Of a stretch of 64,000 bases of DNA, positions 34,601 through 46,221 are shown piece by piece. Position numbers and translations under genes: made by a program. How positions within the stretch are numbered: the stretch's first letter is position 1; each line of letters begins with the position of its first letter. The stretch spans positions 21,576,001 through 21,640,000 of the forward strand of contig OY987267.1 of assembly GCA_963920665.1 (NCBI GenBank), written 5' to 3'. A model generated the notes under the pieces. The model had not been told where the DNA came from and did not search any database. It saw nothing but the letters and a program-made list of their open reading frames with translations. This DNA comes from Straminergon stramineum (lineage: Eukaryota > Streptophyta > Bryopsida > Hypnales > Calliergonaceae).

Positions 34601-37600
34601 AGGAATCAGGATGTCCTAAAGTCACTGCGTGAACAGAATGTCCAAACATGTCAAGACAGAAATTATATGATTTTTTAAGAAATGGTCCACAACTTTAGTG
34701 GCACAGGCTACAGTGCTTCGGGAGAAGGACATCCTCGCAGGCCGCAGATAGGAGCAGAAACGGCAGAATACTCGGAAGTACGGTGAGCAATAGGCTGGCA
34801 AGCTAATTGCTGCGGACATTGTCAGCGGCGGACTTCGGAAATCGGAATCTTCAAATTGGATCGTATCAATCTGACAAAAGCCATCTTGGGCCTCTTTCTT
34901 TATTATTAATTTTGAAAAGCAGGAAATGAAGGAGAGGCTGTGACCAGCCAGGCAGCGGAGAATCAGGCTATAAAGCGTCCAACTTGTCAGTAAAATAACA
35001 GGTCACGGACTCACGGTTGGTGGAGCTCAATCAAAATATCCCTCTAACACGCCGGGCTCGGAAAGGACAATATCGGAGAGAGAAAAATGAAAAGATTAAA
35101 GCGGCATTCACTTGAAATAATTATTGTGAAGTGGATCAGCCTGGGCCGTATTCTTGTCTCTTGCTGCTTCTTCCTGCATATCTGCAGCTTTTACTTTGAC
35201 TTTTGGCGGCGCTGACTTTAGAACGCTGACTTTCGAGAAAACAGTTGTTATCAGTGGAGGTTAAAGTTGACAGTGTCTGGTGGCTGCGTCTGAAAAACAG
35301 TTGCTCTTTATCTGAAAAATTATGCTATGAAGATTCGAGAGTGCGTTTTTGTTGCAGGTATTGACAAAGATTGAGATTTAAGTTTTTGTGAAAAGTGTAT
35401 CATTCAACTTACACAAGTAATCTGTGAGTTCTTTGAATCTCTTCATAGAAATACTGATCTTTGAACTTTAGTCTAATGTTTGGGTAAAAGTTTAACCATT
35501 TTCTTTCGTTGTGAAGTTAATGGATTGTTCTTGTTGATCTTCATAGTTGTAGAGTATAACTTATTGTTTATCTTTGCTAGTTGATATTGTGATTATTGCA
35601 AAATCAAACTTTGCAACACGATTGCAAAGTACTATTAGTTTTGCACGTTGACCTTGAATCGATAGTCTGTACAAAATCTTGAGAGTTTACTAGCTTGGAG
35701 TTGATAAGTATGTTCTGAATTTGTCTAAGTGCTTGCATTTGAAAAACAACTACTCTTTACAAACAATCTGGATGAAATCTGATTCCACTTTACCTGGAAA
35801 AAGAACCAAGTCTTTGCATTGTCCGAATATTGAGTGGAAAAGGAACCAAGTCTCTGCATATTGCGTGGAAAAAGAACCAAATCTTTGCATTGTCGGAATA
35901 TTGCGTGGAAAAGGAACCAAGTCTCTGCATATTGCGTTAGAAAAGAACCGAGTCTGTGCATAGTCGGTATGTAGGTAATCTTTTGATACTGCTCCACCTT
36001 TGTTATTGACTCGTGTGTCTTGAAATCACTCCTTTAATGAATGATTGCAATAAACAACTTACCATCTTCATGATCAACTTTAGTGTGTCTGAAAAACAAC
36101 TACTCTTTAATGATTGCAATAAGCAAGTTACAATTTTGATGTAACTGCAATGCTTCACATGAAGTCTCTACGTCTGCAACTAAGTTTAGTACTGCAAAAT
36201 TTCAAGTTTCAAAGTTTTTGAAGGCGACAAGGTTTATAACATTCTTGCAGGTGAAGAATACTACTTGAATTCACAACGATGAAAATATGATCTCCCAATG
36301 TTGAAGTCGAAACCACCGTTCGAGTTCGAGACTGCAAACTGCAAACTGCAATTTTAGTGTTGCAAGTTCAGTAACTCAATTGCGTGAGTCTGTGCTCAGT
36401 TTTTTGCATCGATTTGAAACTTGTTCACTCTTTCGTAGTGACTATCAACTCCTGGAAGCTTGATAAAGTGAATTTCATGTTTCCAGTTAATCGGTGTACG
36501 AGCTCGATCGATAGTAAATTGCATCGACATCGATCAGATCTCAGCCCACTTAGCCTCACCGTCAGACGAGTAGCTTGGTGCAGGTCATTATATACGGCTG
36601 GCACACCCAGTTTAATTGAATTCATACTGCTCTGACACTTTAAGTTCTGAAATTGGTGTGAGTGGATCATCATTAATTCTGTCGATTGGCCAAAACAATA
36701 TTTAACCTTGCATATATGATGGCAAAAGCTAGGAAGTTCGGAACACTCTCCTGTCGATCTGGACCCCAACTACGATGTACTGTTACCCGACTCAAAAATA
36801 CAATTAACGGGGTCATGAAAAGTCACACAACTCAATCATTCGTTTGTATATATATTGGATGTCGTTTCTCAACTTATTAGAGCTTTTCGATCATTGTACA
36901 GGATGGTAACGAAAAGCAAGGGCTTGAAGTTCTCATTTGAGAGCACTGCTTTCGATGGTTTGGAACATGGTTTGGGAGCCTTTGCTTTCAATGTTCAAGT
37001 ACCATAATTAAGCTACGAAAATGGATGTACCTTGCTTTAACTAAAGATGCTCATTTGGCTGTTCCGACTTCAGAGATCTACTTTGTTAAGCATTTATCAT
37101 CATAAGTAAACTTGGCAGGTTTCTGATTGCCAAATAAAAGATGTACAGCGATTATTCCCTTGTTGTACGTCTGGGATGGATAATGAATTTTGTGTCAATT
37201 TAACTTAAATTTGGCTCTTTCAGGATGAGCAGCCTAATCTATATCAGTCCTATCCTAGTATTTAGAGTTCTGTGTCACTATTTTTGGTGCCGGAATCGCG
37301 CCGATGTCAAAGACGATATTTAGTGCAATTATACCATACTTTGCCATTTTACATACCGATGTAACAATTTCATGAGAATTCCCTTCAATTGTTAAAATGA
37401 AATTTAATAAAATTTTAACGCTTCTCAGTCGAGCTGAACCTTAAAATTTCCCTACGAGTCACAGTTACGTTGTATTTAGTTTAACGGTGCTAAACCTTCA
37501 TGAGTTTACTGTGATAGACTCCAGAGTGACCATGCTTACCTTATGTTGTGGAGCAGCTGCTCTGTCTTTACGTACACCACGACCTCTGAAATTAATTTGT

Positions 37601-38371
37601 TTGCCGTAGTCCCATATTAATTCTAGCTGCCACAGTTTGAATGAGTGACAAGGGAGCTACAGATCCACAATGATAGTTCGATAAAGTGCGCAGGATTCGG
37701 ATTTCAGATAGTCAATTTAGAGAAGGCAAGGCCATACTAGTATTAAAGAGGTCTGAGTGTTGAATGTGAGTCCCAAGCTTTGGTATAAGATTTCGGTTGC
37801 AAGTTGAGTCCGTAAAGTGAATGTCCACTTGATGGATCTTAATTTTATTGTACTGAAGCGGAAGCTCGTGGTGCCTATTTTCAACATGACAAAGGGTGCC
37901 CTTGCATCAGTTTCAAGAAAAATAAAATAAAACGAAAGATTGCAGATCATTTAGCTTAGAAGGTTTAATAATGGATGATAGTAAGCTTACTATCATCAAC
38001 ATTAGTCACGAAAAGTGGTGCCTTGATTTGAGGCAGGCTTGCTCTCAGGTAGACCTATAAAACTAATTGCAAAGTGCCATGACCCTACTGTCATGATTTC
38101 ATCCACTAAATCATTCATTCGGAGAATGCAGGAGAAGCTATCAATATTGAGATCAACATGACAGCAGGCTGTCTCTTGAAAAACTCATGTTCCTCCTTAA
38201 TTTTGAAACGGGTTTTGATGTAAATATTTTGTGACGAGATGGTCAATTTCGTGAAATTATCAAGATTCTGGAGCCAAATATTGTGACACGCATAAGTATC
38301 TAGGACATGTATGGATTTGTGTTTTAAGATGTGCATTTTGAAAGGTGCCAAAGTTTTGGACTATTGCAAAT
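34600..38371. other. More balanced, probably low-copy block without a recognised gene
   Basis: The composition is less AT-rich and fewer repeats are visible than elsewhere. The phrase ctgaaaaacaactactcttta or close variants occurs near 35292, 35740 and 36088. ORFs up to 114 codons (36425-36769, minus) are unrecognised. It could be the promoter or untranslated part of a gene, a long non-coding RNA or an old relic; the sequence alone does not decide. Confidence 0.35.
35796..35966 (+). repeat. Minisatellite with alternating 40-bp and 31-bp units
   Basis: Units starting ggaaaa(a/g)gaaccaagtct alternate between a 40-bp form (with ttgcattgtc.gaatattg) and a 31-bp form (with ctgcatattgcgt), so the higher-order period is 71 bp, repeated about 2.4 times. 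As 71 is not a multiple of three, a coding role is unlikely. Confidence 0.8.
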
Positions 38372-38560
38372 TTAACCCCTAAAGGTTTTCAATGTTTTGT
38401 GGCCTGAAACTACTTCAAAGTACTCAAATCCAAAGCAAGGCTAAAATCTTCATCAATATTTATTCATTAACAAATCCAACCATAGGATCCTTTAATAAAC
38501 ATGTTAAAGTACACCCTTCTAAAATTGTAGAATAAGAAACCTTACCAATTGCAAGATCAA
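38372..38560 (+). mobile_element. Left-end fragment of a TTAA element
   Basis: TTAACCCCTAAAGGTTTTCAA matches the left end of 2641-3593 at 17 of 20 positions. No right end was found downstream, so the true length is unknown. Confidence 0.5.
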
Positions 38561-39643
38561 TTCACTTGTATTTTCAACTCTCTTCAAATGATTAGATTTC
38601 ATCTTTCAAACATTTTACACAGCCATTTGGGGTGACTGACCAACATGCTGCTGGATACAAGAGTGAAATGCTGGTTTTGTTGAAGTTGGAATGAAAAGAG
38701 TACTGATAATTGGACTTTGATGGACCTGGAGAAGTGTTGATGGACAAAGCCCAGTGAGTAGCTGCTGATGTCTCGACATACTTCGAGGGGTTTGTCCAAG
38801 AGTGCAAATATTTTGTTCTCTGAATAATTATTTTAGTTTCTTCTCAGTGATCCAGATTGCTCTCTTTGCACACTCCGTTATAAGATTGTGTACTTAATTA
38901 GGCGTGATGAAGAACGTTAAAAGAAATGCCTCAAAACAGTATTGAGTTCGAGACCGGGACTCACAAGTGAACGTTCTTTCGGAGTTCCGACAACCCTAGA
39001 GACATCAGAGGTTGCGTGTAATTGTGAAAGCTGCTTGTGTCTGTGCTTGATTATTCGAATATTGCCGTGCTAGTTCAAGCGGCGAATAAAGGGCACCACT
39101 TGCTATAAGACTTTAGCCTCTTTAATAGTACTTTCTGTAAAATGACTTTCTGGAATCTCCTTCTATTCCTGCGTAGTACTCTTGTAGCATGTTTCTCACA
39201 CATTTCAACAGCATATAAGTTACTGTATATGCAGTGGTTAGGATGCCTCTCCAAAATATCATTCTGAAACATCGTATACACTTTCCACCTTATTATTGAT
39301 TGTAACATACTTGTCGCAGATTCAAACTACGCCATGGTTGCTATTTTGAGACCCGGAAGGAAGAGGTACCTGTATACTGATGAATCTGCTTCTTGACGCA
39401 GGCACAAGCTAACTTAGGCCATTTTGATTTTCATTATAACCTCCGGTTGTGTCATTATTACCTCATTGAAATCACTGTCAAGAGTGCTAGAAATTCAAAT
39501 TTAACGCTGGTATTCTCGCATTTTGGCTGGCGAATAAGAATTTGATGTAAATCTTTCAAGACTTGTCCAGTCCTGTGAACACTGTTCTCTTTGCTTTCAC
39601 GGAGGGAACACCCATTTGTTGACACAAGTATTCCAAACTACCG
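38561..39643. other. Intergenic DNA, nothing recognised
   Basis: Overlapping short minus-strand ORFs (66 to 77 codons) are not recognisable. Confidence 0.35.
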
Positions 39644-39798
39644 GTATAACCTCTCTTAGTGCATATATGTAATAAGAGAATTGCAAAGAGTAGGTGGGCT
39701 TGTGCGTGAGTCAAGATGGAAAGCTATTGTAGCCTCTCTAAATACATAAATCTCTCTTAGTGCATAGTCTTGGCACCATGCACTAAGAGACGTTATAC
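39644..39798. mobile_element. MITE with GTATAACSTCTCTTAGTGCA ends (155 bp)
   Basis: The two 20-bp ends match in inversion at 19 positions. A third copy of tctcttagtgcat lies just inside the right end (near 39752) and can pair with the terminal copy as a 13-bp hairpin. No target duplication could be fixed. Confidence 0.7.
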
Positions 39799-40585
39799 TT
39801 GTATATGTCTTGGCTCTACTTAGACAAAATGGATTTATAAAGTGTCCTTCGCAAGTATTACAATCAATAATAACGTGGAAGGTTATACAACAATTGGTGC
39901 AATGGTTGAATTTCTAGTGAAAGAAGAATGAAATTTGCAATTTATGCAAGAAGTTGCATAGTGTATTTCTAGTAAATTTTTTATTGAAAATCTCCTAAAA
40001 GGTCATTACTTATAATCATATGTTTAGGTCTATACTTAAAAACTCATTTAAAACACCCCTTTCTCTTGTAGTGATGGGTGGTGTAGTAATCACATGGTAT
40101 AGTTTTATGAATGAGCCATGATGTCTACTAGAAGTGATTCTCTTTTATTTAAATGGCATGAAACATGGATCTATAAAGTGCCCTTCACTAATTGAAAATA
40201 GAACATTAGAAACGGAACATTTCTAACCATACTTCTACTAATTGAAAATTATAGCTTCTCATTTGTTTACAATTCTTCTGTTTGCTTCATTGCACTTTCT
40301 TTGTTCATTCATTTTAGGGTTGAATTTTTTTCGCCACAGATTCCCATTTTGTTTGGACACCATATGGAGATGAGTAATGAACTTTTGCATATCAACTCTC
40401 AAATTTTACATCAATTATTCTAGATCCTTTTATAGAAGCAATTTAAAGAGCCTAGTGTGAGCCCCTAAGTTGTCACTTTGGTGTTAGAGTTTTCTTTTTT
40501 TTGCTTCTACATTTTATTATTAGATTTAATAGAAAATAATCCATGAAAACATGTTAAATTGTAATTGATAAAGTCCCTACCAATA
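39799..40585. other. Intergenic DNA, nothing recognised
   Basis: No supported feature. Confidence 0.35.
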
Positions 40586-40891
40586 AGGTCATTTACTCTT
40601 AAAGCAACCATTGAAGAGCATTGCATTTTTGGGAAATCTAAACTCCTTGAGACAATTTTCAATAAATTTTTTGTAGGGAGCTAAGGAAAGATGGAATTGT
40701 CATCTAATCCAAGTTGTTTCATATTTTTTGGACCTTTGTGGAATTAGTTATAATTTTTGAAGTTGAAAAGAAATGGTCACTAAAAGCAACCACCTCTTGA
40801 AATGTACACTATTGGTACATTCGAGAAAGAAAGATGTACTCATGTGTCATGATCGCTTTTAGAGCGTAGTTACTTTTAGAGTAGACTACCT
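40586..40891. mobile_element. TA-flanked MITE with AGGTAG ends (306 bp)
   Basis: Left AGGTCATTTACTCTTAAAGC and right (complement) AGGTAGTCTACTCTAAAAGT, with TA on both sides (40584-40585, 40892-40893). Same end family as 18768-18904. The interior shares a block with 20191-20390. Confidence 0.65.
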
Positions 40892-40893
40892 TA

Positions 40894-41601
40894 TGGTATT
40901 TTACCCTTAGAGATTAAGTGCCTAAAACACTTCAATTCTTTGCTTTTAGGATATGGCATATGTTAGGTGTCTAAGAAGAAGATTAGGTGTCCTAGGGACA
41001 CTTCATACTAAAGCTTTGGACTTGGCCTTAGGTTTCCACTAATCACATTTTAAAATCCAAGAATTTGGCTTCTCAACCCTTCACACAAGAATGCCAATTC
41101 TAAAGGCCATTGCCCTCAAACTACCTAGATGACAAAAAATTGAATGTACTCGGCGATGGACTTTTAAAGAAAGTTGGGTTCCAGGCTAGAAATGAATACC
41201 CATCAAATATCAGTTCATAAAAAATCAAAATTTGAACAAAATCTCAACCATCATATTGGTATGGGTTAGGACTTTGGACTTGGCCTTGGGAGGTTTCATT
41301 GATACCTTCCCTCTCCAATGGCCAAGGTAGACATCCAACTGGGGTCTATTTTTAAAAATAATAAAATAATATTCAAAAAATGAAAAAAAATACTCAATGT
41401 CTAAAACTACCACATGTACCTTCATTTCAAGTTTCATATAAATCTCACTTATGATTCAAAAGTTATGAGCAAAAAATCACATGTCTAAGACCAAGGGGAC
41501 AAAAAAAGGAAAAGTCAATTTCTTGCAATCACTCTTAAGTAAATGATTCACACCATACCAAAAAAGATGATTTCTATGGTGATGAGCCTGTCTTTCTAGG
41601 G
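40894..41601. other. Unassigned sequence ending in a piggyBac-like terminus
   Basis: The sequence just before 41605, read on the minus strand, is TTAACCCTAGAAAGACAGGC, almost the canonical piggyBac end. The text just inside it resembles the right end of 24232-24460. The partner end upstream was not found; a candidate ttacccttagaga lies near 40900. The next TTAA element starts at the same TTAA (41602-41605), so two elements seem to share one target site. Confidence 0.45.
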
Positions 41602-42531
41602 TTAATTCCTAAATACCCAAATTGCATTTTTTGGCAACATAGCGATTTTGGGTAGTTCACTTCGAATCAAATTTTTCCTTTTTTTCTTCAAAATTTTCAC
41701 ACAACATGTGTTTGAGGAGTATCTTTAAGGCCCAAATGTTTTTATAACTTTTGACTACATAGTTAAAAAGTTATTGCACAATATGCAATCTTCATTGATC
41801 TTCGGGCAACCCAAAATTTTAAAAAATAAATACTTTTAAAAAAAATAAAAATTTGAAATTGATTTTCTAGATTTATATGTACATGAAAAGCTTTGAATCA
41901 TTCCATTTTGATTTATGAGATGAAAGTTATGAGGAGTTTTAGTTTGCGGCAATTTTGGATTCTCTACTCTAAAATAAACTTTGAAGTCCTTTATTTAATT
42001 CGATTTTCAATATTTTTTGAAAAAAATAAAATCATGGGATGTAGATTATTTATTACAACATTACAACCATTGGGATTGGAATTTTTCAATTCTATAACAA
42101 AATTCTTTACAATTTAGTATTTTGAATCATTCTCTACTTTTTTATACTTATTTTTTTTCCTACATGTTGTACAATTTCAAATGATCTGAATTTTTTCAAG
42201 CATGTAGCCAACTTGCCTTTGAAGAATGAATCCAAAGAGTAACCACCATTTTGGAATTTTTTTCAGACAAATGTGGTTTTGTGAAGTGCAATTGTCTGTT
42301 TTTTCACAAGTTCAGAAAAAGGATTTTTTGCTAATTCAACACTAATATCTTACAATCTATGCGGTGGAAATTTCTGAAATATTTTCCACATCTTCTCAAA
42401 TAAGTTGAGTACAAGATCTTACGGTTACATGTGTCAAAAAATATTTTTTCTTAAAATTTAGTACTTGTTCTCGAAATGACAGTTTTGAAGCGTTTTTGGT
42501 GAAAACATAGTTGAAAACATTTAGAGGTTAC
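41602..42531. mobile_element. TTAA-flanked non-autonomous DNA transposon (930 bp, family A, inverted)
   Basis: The interior is the reverse complement of 2641-3593 along most of its length, for example ctatgttgccaaaaaa against ttttttggcaacatag and the gacagttttg..gcgtttttggtgaaaac block. The left end is TTAATTCCTAAAT and the right end aacatttagaggTTAC, both decayed. Confidence 0.7.
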
Positions 42532-42854
42532 CTTAGTCGATGACAGTGTTACAAGTACGCAACCAATGCAAGGCATTCTAGAATGACATTTTAGAGAAGG
42601 TCACAATAAGGAGGCTTGATTGTAGCTCCCAACAAGATTCTGTAGCTTCTGTGGATCATCACACATGCATCATGAATCTCGATTCTATAAATTGTAGGTG
42701 CATGTGAAAATAGATTAGGCGCTAAGAGCCTGGCAGTTTACGTGTCAGACTTCTATAAGTTACAGACGGACCAGTTGAGCCTTTTCGCAGCAGTTTTCCC
42801 AGTTTTTATTATCGAACTTAACTTGCGATTTCTTAGGCACGTGGACTCTTAGCA

Positions 42855-43049
42855 ATGGCACCGCTTTCTAATTTGGGGATCAGTGTTGGAGCGCTTCGAA
42901 GCCCAATGGGAGTCTTAAACGTATTGCAGCTCGATACCTTATCATCAAGTAACTTAGGAAGCCGTTCAGAGCATTTTCTCTCGAGTCCCCAGGTCCTCCG
43001 AATCTCAGGCAACCGTTGCTATGAATGTTTTTTTAATCAGAAACCATGA
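42855..43049 (+). CDS. Possible first exon with a plastid transit-peptide-like N-terminus
   Basis: An ATG in the favourable context agcaATGGC opens 64 codons rich in Ser, Leu and Arg with few acidic residues, such as LSSSNLGSRSEHFLSSPQVL, which is the composition of a chloroplast transit peptide. A G-box core CACGTG lies about 15 bp upstream of the ATG. No mature protein domain follows in frame. Either an intron follows, with a possible donor in ccccag|gtcctc near 42990, or this is a relic or chance ORF. The block 42540-43580 is less AT-rich than its surroundings. I do not recognise a gene. Confidence 0.25.
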   Translation: MAPLSNLGISVGALRSPMGVLNVLQLDTLSSSNLGSRSEHFLSSPQVLRISGNRCYECFFNQKP

Positions 43050-46000
43050 AGAATCACTGGTTCCTCAGCTCTAATAGTGTCTGATTTACATAAATTAAAG
43101 CACCTAACTTAGGACGTCCAGTAGTGTGATCTAAGAGCTGAGCAACTAAGTTACATCCGACTTTTTGTATAGAAGACACTAACTTAATACTGAAGTGTAA
43201 TGTAATTCGTGTTGAGGCTCAATGCATTCAATTGCTACCAGAGTTGACGCTAGCTTGATTCAATACGACTTGATCGAGGGTTTGGAATTGGGACGAGGAA
43301 TATGCACACGGTTAAAATTCGTACGTCTTTGAAACTCTGATCCAAGTAATGAACTGCAGTTCAGCTAAAGAAGTTGTAGTTAGCAGTTGCTTTTCAGATG
43401 CACATTACATCATTGTAGACAGTTTGATGAATCTAGAAAGGGCGCCTCTTGTCAAGCCAACTTGATGAATACACCTCTACTAGAACATGCCTTTTCAGAT
43501 TAGCCCAAGAAGGACGTGACTCTATCACCAAAGGAGTCAGCTAAAATTCGTCAGATTCTAAGATGAATAGGTGCATTCTTCATTTCTATAGTTTTCTTGA
43601 AAGTCATTTATTGAAAACTTTTAGTCCTTAGTGTCCTTACTAAGTTAATTCAAATCCAATCATCATATGTAATATATTAAGCTTACGTGGATTTGATTCG
43701 AATTGTTCCCTTGTCCCCAAGTCTATTGATAATTAAGTGTGATTGCAAGGAACACTAATTGGTCCTATTTTGTGTCACATGGTGTGTGTTGATTTGTTTT
43801 TTGCCCATAATTTTTGTATTTTGGCTCTAAATGACTCAAGATTTATAAAGAAGGTAATCATGACTATCATATACCTTCCCTATTTTATTTTTTTTCATAA
43901 TTTTCAAAAATAATTTACTATCCAAAAAATAGACCCCAATTCAATGTCACAATTGCCAATTTGGAGGTTTTCAGTACTATTTAGAACATTGAAATTCGGA
44001 TGAGATGGTCTTTTAGTAGACTTGTATCTCTTTAAGGAAGGAATTTTAAAAATAGTTAATTTTTTTATGGTGTGAAAGTCTACAAAGTGATCTTCTTTCT
44101 ATTTGCATTTTGAAACATACAAAATATTATTTTGGTGTTTTTTTTGGTGAATGACCATCTCCATAGGGTTATTGCAAATGGCCAGTTTTTATTTTTTGTA
44201 TTTACTTAATTTTACTATTTTTCCTTAATTAAAACATCAAAATATGTATTTTCTTGAGACTTAGCACTTCTCTAGTTCTCCTACTTAGAGAATTTTTCTA
44301 TGCAACTCCTTACATGGGTACCTTCATCTTAAAGGTTACATTCGTCATATTTTTTTTTCATTTAAAAAAAATTATTTTTCTAATTTGAAAGTATTCCCCA
44401 AAAATCAGCAAAACACAACAAAATTGACAAGTGTTTCTTGCAATCACCTTTAAGGTATGTGCACTGGTTTATACTGCTCAATATGTATAACGGGCATTCA
44501 TTTCAATAGCAACTTGTACAAACATACCTCTTGGACTAGCCTAAGAATGTATATTCATGTAGTGCAAAAGTGGATTGGGGGCTCCATCAATTGTAGTACA
44601 TTTGAGGCATCCACTAAGCCCTATTTAGTCTATTTGAATTATATAGTCAAAATTAGACCTAGAAGTCCCTTGTAACATTTTTTATGCTTGAGCCACACTA
44701 GCAATCATGGTGGAGTAGGTAAAATGTATTTTTTGTAAACTAAAGAAACAACAAATGTTCTAAATAGCATTTCTGGCAAAAGTCTTCGTGTAATTTTAGT
44801 CCCTCCAAGCATGCATTGTTCAATTGGAAATTTTGGTTGCATGCAACAAACTCAGCTTGTGTCTTTTTATGAATACAAGTGAGTTTTCTACAATTTCAAA
44901 TTGAGTTTTCAAACTCACTTGGATAAGAGAATGAGCCACAATGGTTCTTGAATCCCCATTTCACTTCAAGGTCTCGTTCATTGTGTGCAATCTCAAAAGT
45001 GTCATTCAAACTCCACTTGTAGGAGGACCTCAAATTAAACCCCTGAGCTCCCCAGTGTCCCAAATATGGCCTCCCCAAAATGAAAGGTTGTCATGTTTGA
45101 CTATTATAATCTTTTCAATGGTACGGTGAAATCATTTGTCCTTTCCCCAACAACTCCAAGCATGTCTCCACTACCAATTGGTATGGTCAATTTATGTGGA
45201 TCTTGTTTTGGGTGACAATTTGATTAGAATGAGTTGAGAAGGGTCTGGATTTTGGTAAACATGCTCTGGGCGCTCAGGGGTGAATGCAGGGGATCTACTT
45301 GAAACTCAACCAGATTGAGCCACGCTTGAATTTGAATTCCAACTCCATTACCTGTGCGGACTTGGACACAAACTTGCAATAATTGCACAGACCAAGTGGA
45401 ATCCATTTCCAACTAATTTGCATGTGCACAGAGGGGACCTACGTTTTTCTTGGTTCTCCAGATCCAAGAGTTTAATCGTTCTTTGTGAGAGTGAGAATGA
45501 GAATATCGCTACCACTTTGAAAATCAAATAACTTGAAAGATTCACCATTTTCAGAAAATTCATTGCCCAGTCCATTTTGAGCCTAGTGTGGTTGGCGCCC
45601 TAGTGTCATTTGAGTCGATGTAGAACGAAAGTTTAAGTTGGTCTATATTTCAACACATTCAAATATGGTCTCAAATATCCGGTCCATTGCCAGTTTTCTC
45701 TTTGGATTCCTTTGTCAATACAAACCCTTAAAGCGCAGGGCTAAATTATCGCTGCCCTTTCAGAGATCCGTATCGCATAATCTTTTATAAACAAACCAGC
45801 AGCAATACTAATTTCCATCAAAGCATTCCAACTCCATTGTAGATAAAATAGAAAGAAAAAAAATTACAGAAGAAGATAATCAAGATTCTCTCCTGCAAAT
45901 CGGAATTTGGCGACCACCATTGATCAAACAGATAATTAATAAACAAGACTAGTAAAACAAACTTCCCATCAGCAAGATGGGCCTTTTCAAAGTTTCCCAT

Positions 46001-46221
46001 GATAGTCATTCTGCAAAACTACAAAACACTGAAACCCTCGAACTTTAGTTACAATCCTGTACAAGAAAGAATAGCTCCTATGAGCTGCAAAATTACATCT
46101 TGTCTACTTGGATGTACAAAAACTTCACAAAACCTGGTATATACACGCAGAAAGCTGCAAGAAGGATTGTCGGCATAGAGTCCAAGGTACTGAAGCTTCA
46201 GAAGCACCTGCACGCTGCGCT
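43050..46221. other. Intergenic DNA, including an inverted dispersed repeat
   Basis: The stretch 43750-43965 is the inverted partner of 25560-25740. Short ORFs at 44896-45575 are unrecognised. From about 45200 the composition becomes less AT-rich toward the F-box gene. No poly(A) signal for that gene could be fixed. Confidence 0.4.

Noticed and set aside
35721..35963. 80-codon ORF across the minisatellite
   Set aside because: The repeat period of 71 bp is not a multiple of three, so the frame is not maintained between units.
39644..39798. A microRNA precursor reading of the inner tctcttagtgcat hairpin
   Set aside because: The same motif forms the terminal inverted repeats of a MITE, which explains it more simply.
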